Source of the DNA: Serripes groenlandicus
Lineage: Eukaryota > Mollusca > Bivalvia > Cardiida > Cardiidae
DNA length: 64,000 nucleotides
Direction of reading: 5' to 3'
Assembly: GCA_031761405.1 (NCBI GenBank)
Contig: JASEVX010000011.1
Location: forward strand, 27,329,527 to 27,393,526
Shown here: positions 35,790-46,852 of the stretch, piece by piece
Position numbering within the stretch: position 1 is the stretch's first letter
Layout: each line of letters begins with the position of its first letter
Position numbers and translations under genes: made by a program
Notes under the pieces: generated by a model
Told to the model about the DNA's origin: nothing
The model's input: only the letters and a program-made list of their open reading frames with translations
Database searches by the model: none

Positions 35790-36526
35790 TATAGAATGAG
35801 TGTAGTGGAACAGAATTATTCTATTCTGTTCTACGGAACAAATGTCTATACGGCTATTGGGACACAATGTGTTGTAAAATTCAGCGATTTGAGGACAAAG
35901 AAATCGGTGAGAACGATTTCGCTGAAATTAGCCACACTGATAGACCACAATGCGATCTAGGTCTGGGCGGTTTCGTTATATCTGGGAAAAATCTAGTTCC
36001 AGAGATTTTTAAGGTTAAAACCCGAAAAATCGACATTTTGACTACATATTTCTGTAGATCTCGTACCAGCAAATAACGTAATCAGCTAGAGACCTGAAAT
36101 TTAAACTGAAACTTGTCAAAGATCCAGTGCAAACAACGGTGTTTTTAAATTTCTCATACATTTAGTTTTGATAGTTGGAGAATGCTTTTAATAGGGGCTC
36201 TTGAATCAAATATTTTCACGTGACCAAATACTTGGAAAGTGACGTCACGTTCAGCACTTCAGCGGTATGACGTCATAACTTTATCGCTTTGGCGCCAAAA
36301 CCAATAGTATGGTGTGTTTATCTTTTAGACTTGCGGAAATAATTTTGGTGATGCCAAAAAACCTTGAGTGTCATCAATTGTTACGTTTTGAATCATGTAA
36401 GAATTGAAATTACATATTCATAACATATATATTTAGTATTGCGTGTGGCCAGTTGGTAGTTCCGTATAATTCTGCTCCTCTTCACTCATTCTATCCCGCG
36501 AAACCCTTAAGGTGTCGCCTATCTAG
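35790..36526 (+). mobile_element. Helitron-like monomer 1 (737 bp, no SINE)
   Basis: The short form. It has a 5' hairpin GAACAGAAT / ATTCTGTTC, two TGACGTCA palindromes at about 36240-36275 and a 3' hairpin at 36498-36518. A stretch of about 200 bp (35865-36075) is open on both strands in nearly every monomer, but the peptides match nothing I know. Confidence 0.8.
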
Positions 36527-37446
36527 TATAGAATGAGTGTAGTGGAACAGAATTATTCTATTCTGTTCTACGGAACAAATGTCTATACGGCTATTGGGAC
36601 ACAATGTGTTGTAAAATTCAGCGATCTGGGGACAAAGAAATCGGTGAGAACGATTTCGCTGAAATTAGCAACACTGATAGACCACAATGCGATCTAGGTC
36701 TGGGCGGTTTCGTTATATCTGGGAAAAATCTAGTTTTATATATTTTTAAGGTTAAAACCCGAAAAATCGACATTTTGACTACATATTTCTGTAGATCTCG
36801 TACCAGCAAATAACGGAATCAGCTAGAGACCTGAAATTTAAACTGAAACTTGTCAAAGATCCAGTGCAAACAACGGTGTTTTTAAATTTCTCATACATTT
36901 AGTTTTGATAGTTGGAGAATGCTTTTAATAGGGGCTCTTGAATCAAATATTTTCACGTGACCAAATACTTGGAAAGTGACGTCACGTTCAGCACTTCAGC
37001 GGTATGACGTCATAACGTTACAGTGGTGCAGAGGTAGAGCGTCGGCCTCTCGTATCAAAGGTCCCTGGTTCGAGTCCCGTGATGAGCGGGTCCTTTTGAG
37101 ATTTTTCCACACAAAACGGCACGAGTACTGGTTAAGTCTCCAGGAAGCAGACATCGAGTGTGATTAATTTAAGCTTAAAGCTTGTTTCGCAATCGATGTA
37201 AAATAAATAAGTTTAAACTAAACTTTGGCGCCAAATCCCGATTATAATGTTCTATTTATCTTTTAGACTTACGGAGATAATTTCGGTGTTGCAAAATACT
37301 AGTTTCATCAATTGTTACGTTTTGGATCATGTTAGAATCGAAATAATATATTCAGCATTGTGTGTGGTCGGTTGGTAGTTCGGATGCAATTCTGCTCCTC
37401 TCCACTCATTCTATCCCGCGAAACCCTTAAGGTGTCGCCTTTCTAG
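36527..37446 (+). mobile_element. Helitron-like monomer 2 (920 bp, SINE-bearing)
   Basis: The left half resembles the short form (GTACCAGCAAATAACGG) but it carries the SINE at 37021-37223. It is thus a mosaic of the short and long subtypes, or the form in which the SINE first arrived. Confidence 0.75.
37021..37223 (+). repeat. tRNA-derived SINE carried inside Helitron-like monomers
   Basis: Box A TGGTGCAGAGG and box B GGTTCGAGTCC fit the pol III consensus exactly. The tail is CTCCAGGAAGCAGACATCG, AAGCTTGTTTCGCAATCG, then AAAATAAATAAGTTTAAAC. Further copies lie at 37941-38087 (continued at 42349-42391 and 43129-43144), 38570-38772, 40222-40424, 41130-41213 (truncated), 41923-42125 and 43718-43920. 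The flanking GTTA...TTTGGCGCC is continuous in the monomers without a SINE. Confidence 0.8.
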
Positions 37447-38087
37447 TATAGAATGAGTGTAGTGGAACAGAATTATTCTATTCTGTTCCACAGAACAAAT
37501 GTCTATACGGCTATTGGGACACAATGTGTTGTAAAATTCAGCGATTTGAGGACAAAGAAATCGGTGAGAACGATTTCGCTGAAATTAGCCACACTGATAG
37601 ACCACAATGCGATCTAGGTCTGGGCGGTTTCGTTATATCTGGGAAAAATCTAGTTTTAGATATTTTTAAGGTTAAAACCCGAAAAATCGACATTTTGATT
37701 ACATATTTCTGTAGATCTCGTACCAGCAAACAACGGAATCAGCTAGAGACCTGAAATTTAAACTGAAACTTGTCAAAGATCCAGTGCAAACAACGGTGTT
37801 TTTAAATTACTCATACATTTAGTTTTGATAGTTGGAGAATGCTTTTAATAGGGGCTCTTGAATCAAATATTTTCACGTGACCAAATACTTGGAAAGTGAC
37901 GTCACGTTCAGCACTTCAGCGGTATGACGTCATAACGTTACAGTGGTGCAGAGGTAGAGCGTCGGCCTCTCGTATCAAAGGTCCCTGGTTCGAGTCCCGT
38001 GATGAGCGGGTCCTTTTGAGATTTTTCCACACAAAACGGCACGAGTACTGGTTTTAAAGTCTCCAGGAAGCAGACATCGAGTGTGAG
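37447..38087 (+). mobile_element. Helitron-like monomer 3, first piece of a split element
   Basis: Breaks inside its SINE at GTGTGAG (38087). The next SINE bases, TAATCTAAGCTTAAAGC, appear at 42349, run to 42391, break again at AAAATAAA and continue at 43129 with TAAGTTTAAAC to 43235. Two blocks of complete monomers therefore inserted into this one, each between a purine and T. The remaining right end after CAATTG (43235) is missing or merged into monomer 10. Confidence 0.8.
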
Positions 38088-41000
38088 TATAGAATGAGTG
38101 TAGTGGAACAGAATTATTCTATTCTGTTCTATGGAACAAATGTCTATACGGCTATTGGGACACAATGTGTTGTAAAATTCAGCGATTTGTGGACAAAGAA
38201 ATCGGTGAGAACGATTTCGCTGAAATTAGCCACATTGATAGACCACAATGCGATCTAGGTCTGGGCGGTTTCGTTATATCTGGGAAAAATCTAGTTTCAG
38301 AGATTTTTAAGGTTAAAACCCGAAAAATCGACATTTTGACTACATATTTCTGTAGATCTCGCACTAGCAAAAAACGGAATCAGCTAGAGACCTGAAATTC
38401 ATACTGAAACTTGTCCGAGATCCGGTGCAAACAACGGTGTTTTTAGATTTCTCATACATTCAGTTTGGATTCTTGGAGAAAGCTTTCAATAGGGGTTCTT
38501 GATTTTAAAAAAATCTGTGGGCGTGACTAGGAAAGTGACGTCACGTCAGCGGTTGACGTCATAACGTTACAGTGGTGCAGAGGTAGAGCGTCGGCCTCTC
38601 GTATCAAAGGTCCCTGGTTCGAGTCCCGTGATGAGCGGGTCCTTTTGAGATTTTTCCACACAAAACGGCACGAGTACTGGTTAAGTCTCCAGGAAGCAGA
38701 CATCGAGTGTGAGTAATCTAAGCTTAAAGCTTGTTTCGCAATCGATGTAAAATAAATAAGTTTAAACTAAACTTTGGCGCCAAATCCCGATAATAATGTT
38801 CTATTTATCTTTTAGACTTACGGAGATAATTTTGGTGTTGCAACATACTAGTTTCATCAATTGTTACGTTTTGGATCATGTTATAATCGAAATAATATAT
38901 TCAGCATTGTGTGTGGTCGGTTGGTAGTTCGGATGCAATTCTGCTCCTCTCCACTCATTCTATCCCGCGAAACCCTTAAGGTGTCGCCTTTCTAGTATAG
39001 AATGAGTGTAGTGGAACAGAATTATTCTATTCTGTTCTACGGAACAAATGTCTATACGGCTATTGGGACACAATGTGTTGTAAAATTCAGCGATTTGAGG
39101 ACAAAGAAATCGGTGAGAACGATTTCGCTGAAATTAGCCACACTGATAGACCACAATGCGATCTAGGTCTGGGCGGTTTCGTTATATCTGGGAAAAATCT
39201 AGTTTTAGATATTTTTAAGGTTAAAACCCGAAAAATCGACATTTTGACTACATATTTCTGTAGATCTCGTACCAGCAAATAACGGAATCAGCTAGAGACC
39301 TGAAATTTAAACTGAAACTTGTCAAAGATCCAGTGCAAACAACGGTGTTTTTAAATTTCTCATACATTTAGTTTTGATAGTTGGAGAATGCTTTTAATAG
39401 GGGCTCTTGAATCAAATATTTTCACGTGACCAAATACTTGGAAAGTGACGTCACGTTCAGCACTTCAGCGGTATGACGTCATAACGTTATCGCTTTGGCG
39501 CCAAAACCAATAGTATGGTGTGTTTATCTTTTAGACTTGCGGAAATAATTTTGGTGTTGCCAAAAAACCATGAGTGTCATCAATTGTTACGTTTTGAATC
39601 ATGTAAGAATTGAAATTACATATTCATAACATAGATCTATATATTTAGTATTGCGTGTGGCCAGTTGGTAGTTCGGTATAATTCTGCTCCTCTTCATTCA
39701 TTCTATCCCGCGAAACCCTTAAGGTGTCGCCTATCTAGTATAGAATGAGTGTAGTGGAACAGAATTATTCTATTCTGTTATACGGAACAAATGTCTATAC
39801 GGCTATTGGGACACAATGTGTTGTAAAATTCAGCGATCTGGGGACAAAGAAATCGGTGAGAACGATTTCGCTGAAATTAGCCACACTGATAGACCACAAT
39901 GCGATCTAGGTCTGGGCGGTTTCGTTATATCTGGGAAAAAATCTAGTTTCAGAGATTTTTAAGGTTAAAACCCGAAAAATCGACATTTTGACTACATATT
40001 TCTGTAGATCTCGCACTAGCAAAAAACGGAATCAGCTAGAGACCTGAAATTCATTCTGAAACTTGTCCGAGATCCGGTGCAAACAACGGTGTTTTTAGAT
40101 TTCTCATACATTCAGTTTGGATTCTTGGAGAAAGCTTTTAATAGGGGTTCTTGATTTTAAAAAAATCTGTGGGCGTGACTAGGAAAGTGACGTCACGTCA
40201 GCGGTTGACGTCATAACGTTACAGTGGTGCAGAGGTAGAGCGTCGGCCTCTCGTATCAAAGGTCCCTGGTTCGAGTCCCGTGATGAGCGGGTCCTTTTGA
40301 GATTTTTCAACACAAAACGGCACGAGTACTGGTTAAGTCTCCAGGAAGCAGACATCGAGTGTGATTAATTTAAGCTTAAAGCTTGTTTCGCAATCGATGT
40401 AAAATAAATAAGTTTAAACTAAACTTTGGCGCCAAATCCCGATAATAATGTTCTATTTATCTTTTAGACTTACGGAGATAATTTTGGTGTTGCAAAATAC
40501 TAGTTTCATCAATTGTTACGTTTTGGATCATGTTAGAATCGAAATAATATATTCAGCATTGTGTGTGGTCGGTTGGTAGTTCGGATGCAATTCTGCTCCT
40601 CTCCACTCATTCTATCCCGCGAAACCCTTAAGGTGTCGCCTTTCTAGTATAGAATGAGTGTAGTGGAACAGAATTATTCTATTCTGTTCTATGGAACAAA
40701 TGTCTATACGGCTATTGGGACACAATGTGTTGTAAAATTCAGCGATCTGGGGACAAAGAAATCGGTGAGAACGATTTCGCTGAAATTAGCCACACTGATA
40801 GACCACAATGCGATCTAGGTCTGGGCGTGTTCGTTATATCTGGGAAAAATCTAGTTTCAGAGATTTTTAAGGTTAAAACCCGAAAAATCGACATTTTGAC
40901 TACATATTTCTGTAGATCTCGCACTAGCAAAAAACGGAATCAGCTAGAGACCTGAAATTCATACTGAAACTTGTCCGAGATCCGGTGCAAACAACGGTGT

Positions 41001-42348
41001 TTTTAGATTTCTCATACATTCAGTTTGGATTCTTGGAGAAAGCTTTCAATAGGGGTTCTTGATTTTAAAAAAATCTGTGGGCGTGACTAGGAAAGTGACG
41101 TCACGTCAGCGGTTGACGTCATAACGTTACAGTGGTGCAGAGGTAGAGCGTCGGCCTCTCGTATCAAAGGTCCCTGGTTCGAGTCCCGTGATGAGCGGGT
41201 CCTTTTGAGATTTTAATGATTTAATTTTGAGATAATAATGTTCTTTCTACTTATCTTTTAGACTTACGGAGATAATTTTGTTGTTGCAAAATACTAGTTT
41301 CATCAATTGTTACGTTTTGGATCATGTTAGAATCGAAATAATAGTATCAGCATTGTGTGTGGCCGGTTGGTAGTTCGGGTGCAATTCTGCTCCTCTCCAC
41401 TCATTCTATCCTGCGAAACCCTTAAGGTGTCGCCTTTCTAGTATAGAATGAGTGTAGTGGAACAGAATATTCTATTCTGTTCTATGGAACAAATGTCTAT
41501 ACGGCTATTGGGACACAATGTGTTGTAAAATTCAGCGATCTGGGGACAAAGAAATCGGTGAGAACGATTTCGCTGAAATTAGCCACACTTATAGAACTCA
41601 ATGCGATCTAGGTCTGGGCGTGTTCGTTATATCTGGGAAAAATCTAGTTTCAGAGATTTTTAAGGTTAAAACCCGAAAAATCGACATTTTGACTACATAT
41701 TTCTGTAGATCTCGCACTAGCAAAAAACGGAATCAGCTAGAGACCTGAAATTCATACTGAAACTTGTCCGAGATCCGGTGCAAACAACGGTGTGTTTAGA
41801 TTTCTCATACATTCAGTTTGGATTCTTGGAGAAAGCTTTCAATAGGGGTTCTTGATTTTAAAAAAATCTGTGGGCGTGACTAGGAAAGTGACGTCACGTC
41901 AGCGGTTGACGTCATAACGTTACAGTGGTGCAGAGGTAGAGCGTCGGCCTCTCGTATCAAAGGTCCCTGGTTCGAGTCCCGTGATTAGCGGGCCCTTTTG
42001 AGATTTTTCAACACAAAACGGCACGAGTACTGGTTAAGTCTCCAGGAAGCAGACATCGAGTGTGATTAATTTAAGCTTAAAGCTTGTTTCGCAATCGATG
42101 TAAAATAAATAAGTTTAAACTAAACTTTGGCGCCAAATCCCGCTAATAATGTTCTATTTATCTTTTAGACTTACGGAGATAATGTTGGTGTTGCAAAATA
42201 CTAGTTTCATCAATTGTTACGTTTTGGATCATGTTAGAATCGAAATAATATATTCAGCATTGTGTGTGGTCGGTTGGTAGTTCGGATGCAATTCTGCTCC
42301 TCTCCACTCATTCTATCCCGCGAAACCCTTAAGGTGTCGCCTTTCTAG
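38088..42348 (+). mobile_element. Inner Helitron-like concatemer of five monomers (4261 bp)
   Basis: Monomers 4-8 head to tail, joined CTAG|TATAGAATG at 38995/38996, 39738/39739, 40647/40648 and 41441/41442. The block starts TATAGAATG, ends CTAG, and sits as one insertion in monomer 3 between G and T. Monomer 5 (743 bp) is the short form; 4, 6 and 8 are long forms of 907-909 bp; monomer 7 (794 bp) has lost most of its SINE after 41213. Confidence 0.8.
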
Positions 42349-42391
42349 TAATCTAAGCTTAAAGCTTGTTTCGCAATCGATGTAAAATAAA

Positions 42392-43128
42392 TATAGAATG
42401 AGTGTAGTGGAACAGAATTATTCTATTCTGTTCTACGGAACAAATGTCTATACGGCTATTGGGACACAATGTGTTGTAAAATTCAGCGATTTGAGGACAA
42501 AGAAATCGGTGAGAACGATTTCGCTGAAATTAGCCACACTGATAGACCACAATGCGATCTAGGTCTAGGCGGTTTCGTTATATCTGGGAAAAATCTAGTT
42601 TTACATATTTTTAAGGTTAAAACCCGAAAAATCGACATTTTGACTACATATTTCTGTAGATCTCGTACCAGCAAATAACGGAATCAGCTAGAGACCTGAA
42701 ATTTAAACTGAAACTTGTCAAAGATCCAGTGCAAACAACGGTGTTTTTAAATTTCTCATACATTTAGTTTTGATAGTTGGAGAATGCTTTTAATAGGGGC
42801 TCTTAAATCAAATATTTTCACGTGACCAAATACTTGGAAAGTGACGTCACGTTCAGCACTTCAGCGGTATGACGTCATAACGTTATCGCTTTGGCGCCAA
42901 AACCAATAGTATGGTGTGTTTGTCTTTTAGACTTGCGGAAATAAGTTTGGTGTTGCCAAAAAACCTTGAGTGTCATCAATTGTTACGTTTTGAATCATGT
43001 AAGAATTGAAATTACATATTCATAACATATATATTTAGTATTGCGTGTGGCCAGTTGGTAGTTCGGTATAATTCTGCTCCTCTTCACTCATTCTATCCCG
43101 CGAAACCCTTAAGGTGTCGCCTTTCTAG
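42392..43128 (+). mobile_element. Helitron-like monomer 9 (737 bp), single nested insertion
   Basis: A complete short-form element inserted in the SINE tail of monomer 3, between AAAATAAA and TAAGTTTAAAC. Joining the flanks restores the SINE tail seen elsewhere. Same length as monomer 1. Confidence 0.85.
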
Positions 43129-43235
43129 TAAGTTTAAACTAAACTTGGGCGCCAAATCCCGATAATAATGTTCTATTTATCTTTTAAACTTACGGAGATA
43201 ATGTAGGTGTTGCAAAATACTAGTTTCATCAATTG

Positions 43236-44143
43236 TATAGAATGAGTGTAGTGGAACAGAATTATGCTATTCTGTTCAACGGAACAAATGTCTATACGGC
43301 TATTGGGACACAATGTGTTGTAAAATTCAGCGATTTGTGGACAAAGAAATCGGTGAGAACGATTTCGCTGAAATTAGCCACACTGATAGACCACAATGCG
43401 ATCTAGGTCTGGGCGGTTTCGTTATATCTGGGAAAAATCTAGTTTCAGAGATATTTAAGGTTAAAACCCGAAAAATCGACATTTTGACTACATATTTCTG
43501 TAGATCTCGCACTAGCAAAAAACGGATTCAGCTAGAGACCTGAAATTCATACTGGAACTTGTCCAATATCCAGTACAAACAACGATGTTTTTAGATTTCT
43601 CATACATTCAGTTTGGATTCTTGGAGAAAGCTTTCAATAGGGGTTCTTGATTTAAAAAAAATATGTGGGCGTGACTAGGAAAGTGACGTCACGTCAGCGG
43701 TTGACGTCATAACGTTACAGTGGTGCAGAGGTAGAGCGTCGGCCTCTCGTATCAAAGGTCCCTGGTTCGAGTCCCGTGATGAGCTGGTCCTTTTGAGATT
43801 TGTCCACACAAAACGGCACGAGTACTGGTTAAGTCTCCAGGAAGCAGACATCGAGTGTGAGTAATCTAAGCTTAAAGCTTGTTTCGCAATCGATGTAAAA
43901 TAAATGAGTTTAAACTAAACTTGGGCGCCAAATCCCGATAATAATGTTCTATTTATCTTTTAGACTTACGGAGATAATTTTGTTGTTGCAAAATACTAGT
44001 TTCATCAATTGTTACGTTTTGGATCATGTTAGAATCGAAATAATAGTATCAGCATTATGTGTGGTCGGTTGGTAGTTCGGGTGCAATTCTGCTCCTCTCC
44101 ACTCATTATATCCTGCGAAACCCTTAAGGTGTCGCCTTTCTAG
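43236..44143 (+). mobile_element. Helitron-like monomer 10 (908 bp), right end of the array
   Basis: A long form with SINE. Its left end interrupts CATCAATTG|TTACG of monomer 3. Its right end, CTAG at 44140-44143, is also the right border with host DNA. The SINE tail has a variant ATAAATGAGTTTAAAC. Confidence 0.8.
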
Positions 44144-45120
44144 TACAATTTAAAATGTTTTCTTTGGCTTAACACGACTATCTGTCGATATTTTCAAAGC
44201 AATGTGTATTTATTCTGTGCCATGAAACATACGCAAAAACAGAACTGTTTTCTAATAATGTTTAAGAGAATTACATTGACACAAAAATATATCCCAAAAC
44301 TACCGTGACCTGCTGCTAAACCGTTAACTTCGAGTTTCTACTTTCGTTTTCAAAATGTATGTCTTACTGTTAAGATAAGTATTGTTAAGCATTGAATACA
44401 ATATTAATTGTTTTGATATAATTATTTTCTTTCAAATTTAACAATGCTCAATATTGTATTAGCGATTGAACGGAAATCATGTTTCTTTTTACTTCAAAAT
44501 TTGATTTTGTCTAGTGACATACATGTAATCAAGTTATCTGTTGATACAAAATGGCCGCCTCTTAAATTACTTCCGACTTACCATAGCATTTTGCTATTAA
44601 AATAGTCAAGAGTATTACAAAAGTGGTGACGATATCACTATTCTCAATACTTCCGTTTATCATTATTAGTATTAGTAGTAGTAGTAGTGAAACGATTTAT
44701 TATTATAGTTACTATTATTAGTATTAATTATTATTATTTATAGTTTTAGTATTTATTGTACTACTTGTCAGTGTTCTAGATAAGGGGCGTTTTGCTTGTT
44801 CTAAAATCCTTATTTTATCGGCTAATCCTGTGTTGTGGATACTCGAAAGAATCGTCTCAGTGAGACGATTCTTTTGAGTACCCACAGCGTAGGGTTTTGT
44901 TGGAAAATACGAGACATATTGTGGGGAAAAGAGCTGTACACGCCTCCCTATCTGGACCTCTAACTTGTTCTTTGTATTCAGTGTCCAATGAATGAGAGTC
45001 GTGTTAATTCTCACAATGTTTTAAATATTCACCCTTAAATTTGTTTGAAATAGGGGAGGGGGTAAAATTCATAGACACAGAAGGAAAATGCCTCAATTTG
45101 TTGATAAAAATAAATTTACA
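44144..45120. repeat. Segmental duplication block, unit C right part
   Basis: Continues the unit B-like sequence (TACAATTTAAAATGTTTTC onwards) with MITE-B at 44769-44962. Similarity to the other units ends near 45120, before the dispersed repeat and Roco gene would be expected. Confidence 0.75.
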
Positions 45121-45319
45121 TAAATATCGTTATACGTGCATGACGTCATTTAAAAAATTACGTCACCGTTATAATTCAACTTTCAAAACGGGTCAGTTTC
45201 AACAAAATGACTACATATGTAACAAACTGTTTGTTTCGATTTAGGAAGAAGATTTATCAACATGAAAAAAAATCCACACTGTAAACTAAATAGTTTACAA
45301 TATGAAAGTATGCAATAAA

Positions 45320-45451
45320 AAGGTTATTGGCCCTGTACTGTGAAATCATCGTTGGACCTCGTTCTTTGGCGAACGTAGCCTTGCAAGCTCTGCAACGTCA
45401 ACCCAAGAACTTGGTCCAACGATGATTTCACAGTTCAGGGTCAATAACCTT
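45320..45451. repeat. 132-bp hairpin MITE
   Basis: AAGGTTATTGGCCCTGTACT... pairs with a right arm ending AGGGTCAATAACCTT. Arms are about 45 bases, including CATCGTTGGACC / GGTCCAACGATG. Confidence 0.75.
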
Positions 45452-46852
45452 CGATGCGGGCACGGTTCGGCAAAAATAAAAAAACGGCAAAATCCGGCAA
45501 AAGTTTTCATTGTGTTATAAATATGTGATAACACAATATTTCTGAGAGAAGATTAAATGCTTAAATGTTATCAATTTTGTGGTAATACTTGGAATTGCAA
45601 TGTGTGATATAATTGTTGTAGTGACAGTTTCTCTCTATTTTAAAATTAAAATTTAAAACTTAATTTCAGAAAAATATTTCTTTTTCCTTTTTTCGGTATA
45701 ATAAAATAAATATCACATTCCTGTGAGGGCGCTATTCTGGAATTTGTGACATTGTACATTCTGTGTTTGTGGTTTTATAAAAACATTTCTGTTTAAATAT
45801 ATTGGGAATTTGTATACCGAAGAAACGGTCATTGACGATATGCGGATACATGATATTTGTGAACAGGTATAGTTTGAATTGATAATTTTAGGGAAATAAA
45901 TGATATCTTCATGAATAAAGCGGATTCGAATCCGATGATAAGCGGTAAATATTTTAAACCAAATAATGGAATATTTGCACATTATAGAAAATAGGCATAT
46001 TCCGGTAAGCAGTATATTTATGTGGCGATCTGAAACAACTGATTTATTTCTATATAGTATTTTCATTTAATTATAAATTCATATTGAACTAGGTACCGAC
46101 AGAGAATCCTACATGGTCAGATGAACCCCTAGATTTAGCGACTCCTCGATCGCGGTGTGGTCTGGATGCATATGTATAAATATATGTGTATATTAACTTT
46201 ATACATGTATCTTTTTTGTGTGCAACTAAACACTCTCAACCCTTAAATAGGAAAATATACAACAACGCATATTTCATCAGACGTTATTTATTCATAAGCA
46301 CGCTGAGATACAATTACATGCAAATAACAAAAATAATATGTAAATTCTCCATTATCAAAATATGACCTTCCCTTTGGATGTATTTGTTGACAAAAGTGAC
46401 ATCATCAATAGAGTTGCAATAAAATCTGTAAAAAATTCATGTAACCTTGTACTCCATATGCTTTTTTTAAAAAAAAGGTTGAAACAAAAACTGATTGATT
46501 TTCGAATTATTAGCTTTTTCCCTTTTCTGCAATGTTTTTAAAATAAAAATTGTATTGGTTACAATGGAAAGTTAGCTTACTGTGTATGGATTAACATGTT
46601 TCTAGGAATACAAGATTATTAAATGATTTGAGGGTATGGAAGATTGTCTAACAAAGTAACTACAATGATAGCTTTAAAATATAGTTATATACATGTATTG
46701 TAAATTGCCATATCCTGTCTTGTGTGTTTTATACCTTAATGCATTGTTCAAAGAAATTGAGTCGGATTAAACTATTTACAAATCTACAATAATATATGTA
46801 ACTCATTTTAAAGTGCTAATATTTGTTTCACTATGCAATGTTATTTTACGTA
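45452..46852. other. AT-rich DNA downstream of the P2X7-like gene
   Basis: No repeat shared with the rest of the window and no convincing exon. It may hold the 3' UTR of the minus-strand gene that ends at or before 46853. Long minus-strand frames here (for example 46066-45713) show no recognisable domain. Confidence 0.4.

Larger units (their letters stand above)
35790..44143 (+). mobile_element. Helitron/HINE-like concatemer, 8354 bp, ten monomers
   Basis: Inserted between A (35789) and T (44144) of a site intact in unit B (22621-22640), without target duplication. Each monomer starts TATAGAATGAGTG and ends CTAG. Near the ends lie 27-base subterminal inverted repeats (AGAATGAGTGTAGTGGAAC at the left, its imperfect complement at the right; 24 of 27 match in monomer 1). 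Before the terminus is a hairpin, GCGAAACC-CTTAA-GGTGTCGC, ending 8 bases from CTAG. Insertion 5' of T without duplication, a 3' hairpin and a CTRR end are Helitron hallmarks; the subterminal inverted repeats resemble HINE/Helentron elements, and the 5' TA instead of TC is atypical. No Rep/helicase is encoded. Monomers: 35790-36526, 36527-37446, 37447-38087 (interrupted), 38088-38995, 38996-39738, 39739-40647, 40648-41441, 41442-42348, 42392-43128, 43236-44143. Confidence 0.85.

Noticed and set aside
37018..37090. True tRNA gene
   Set aside because: The A and B boxes are perfect, but the acceptor and T stems do not pair properly and the sequence continues into a SINE tail.
35791..44143. Plain satellite DNA or CRISPR-like array
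   Set aside because: Units have transposon termini, insert into one another at purine|T sites and have a paralogous empty site; there are no short spacers.
45713..46066. 117-residue minus-strand frame downstream of the P2X7-like gene
   Set aside because: Low-complexity composition typical of AT-rich non-coding DNA and no splice sites linking it to the gene.
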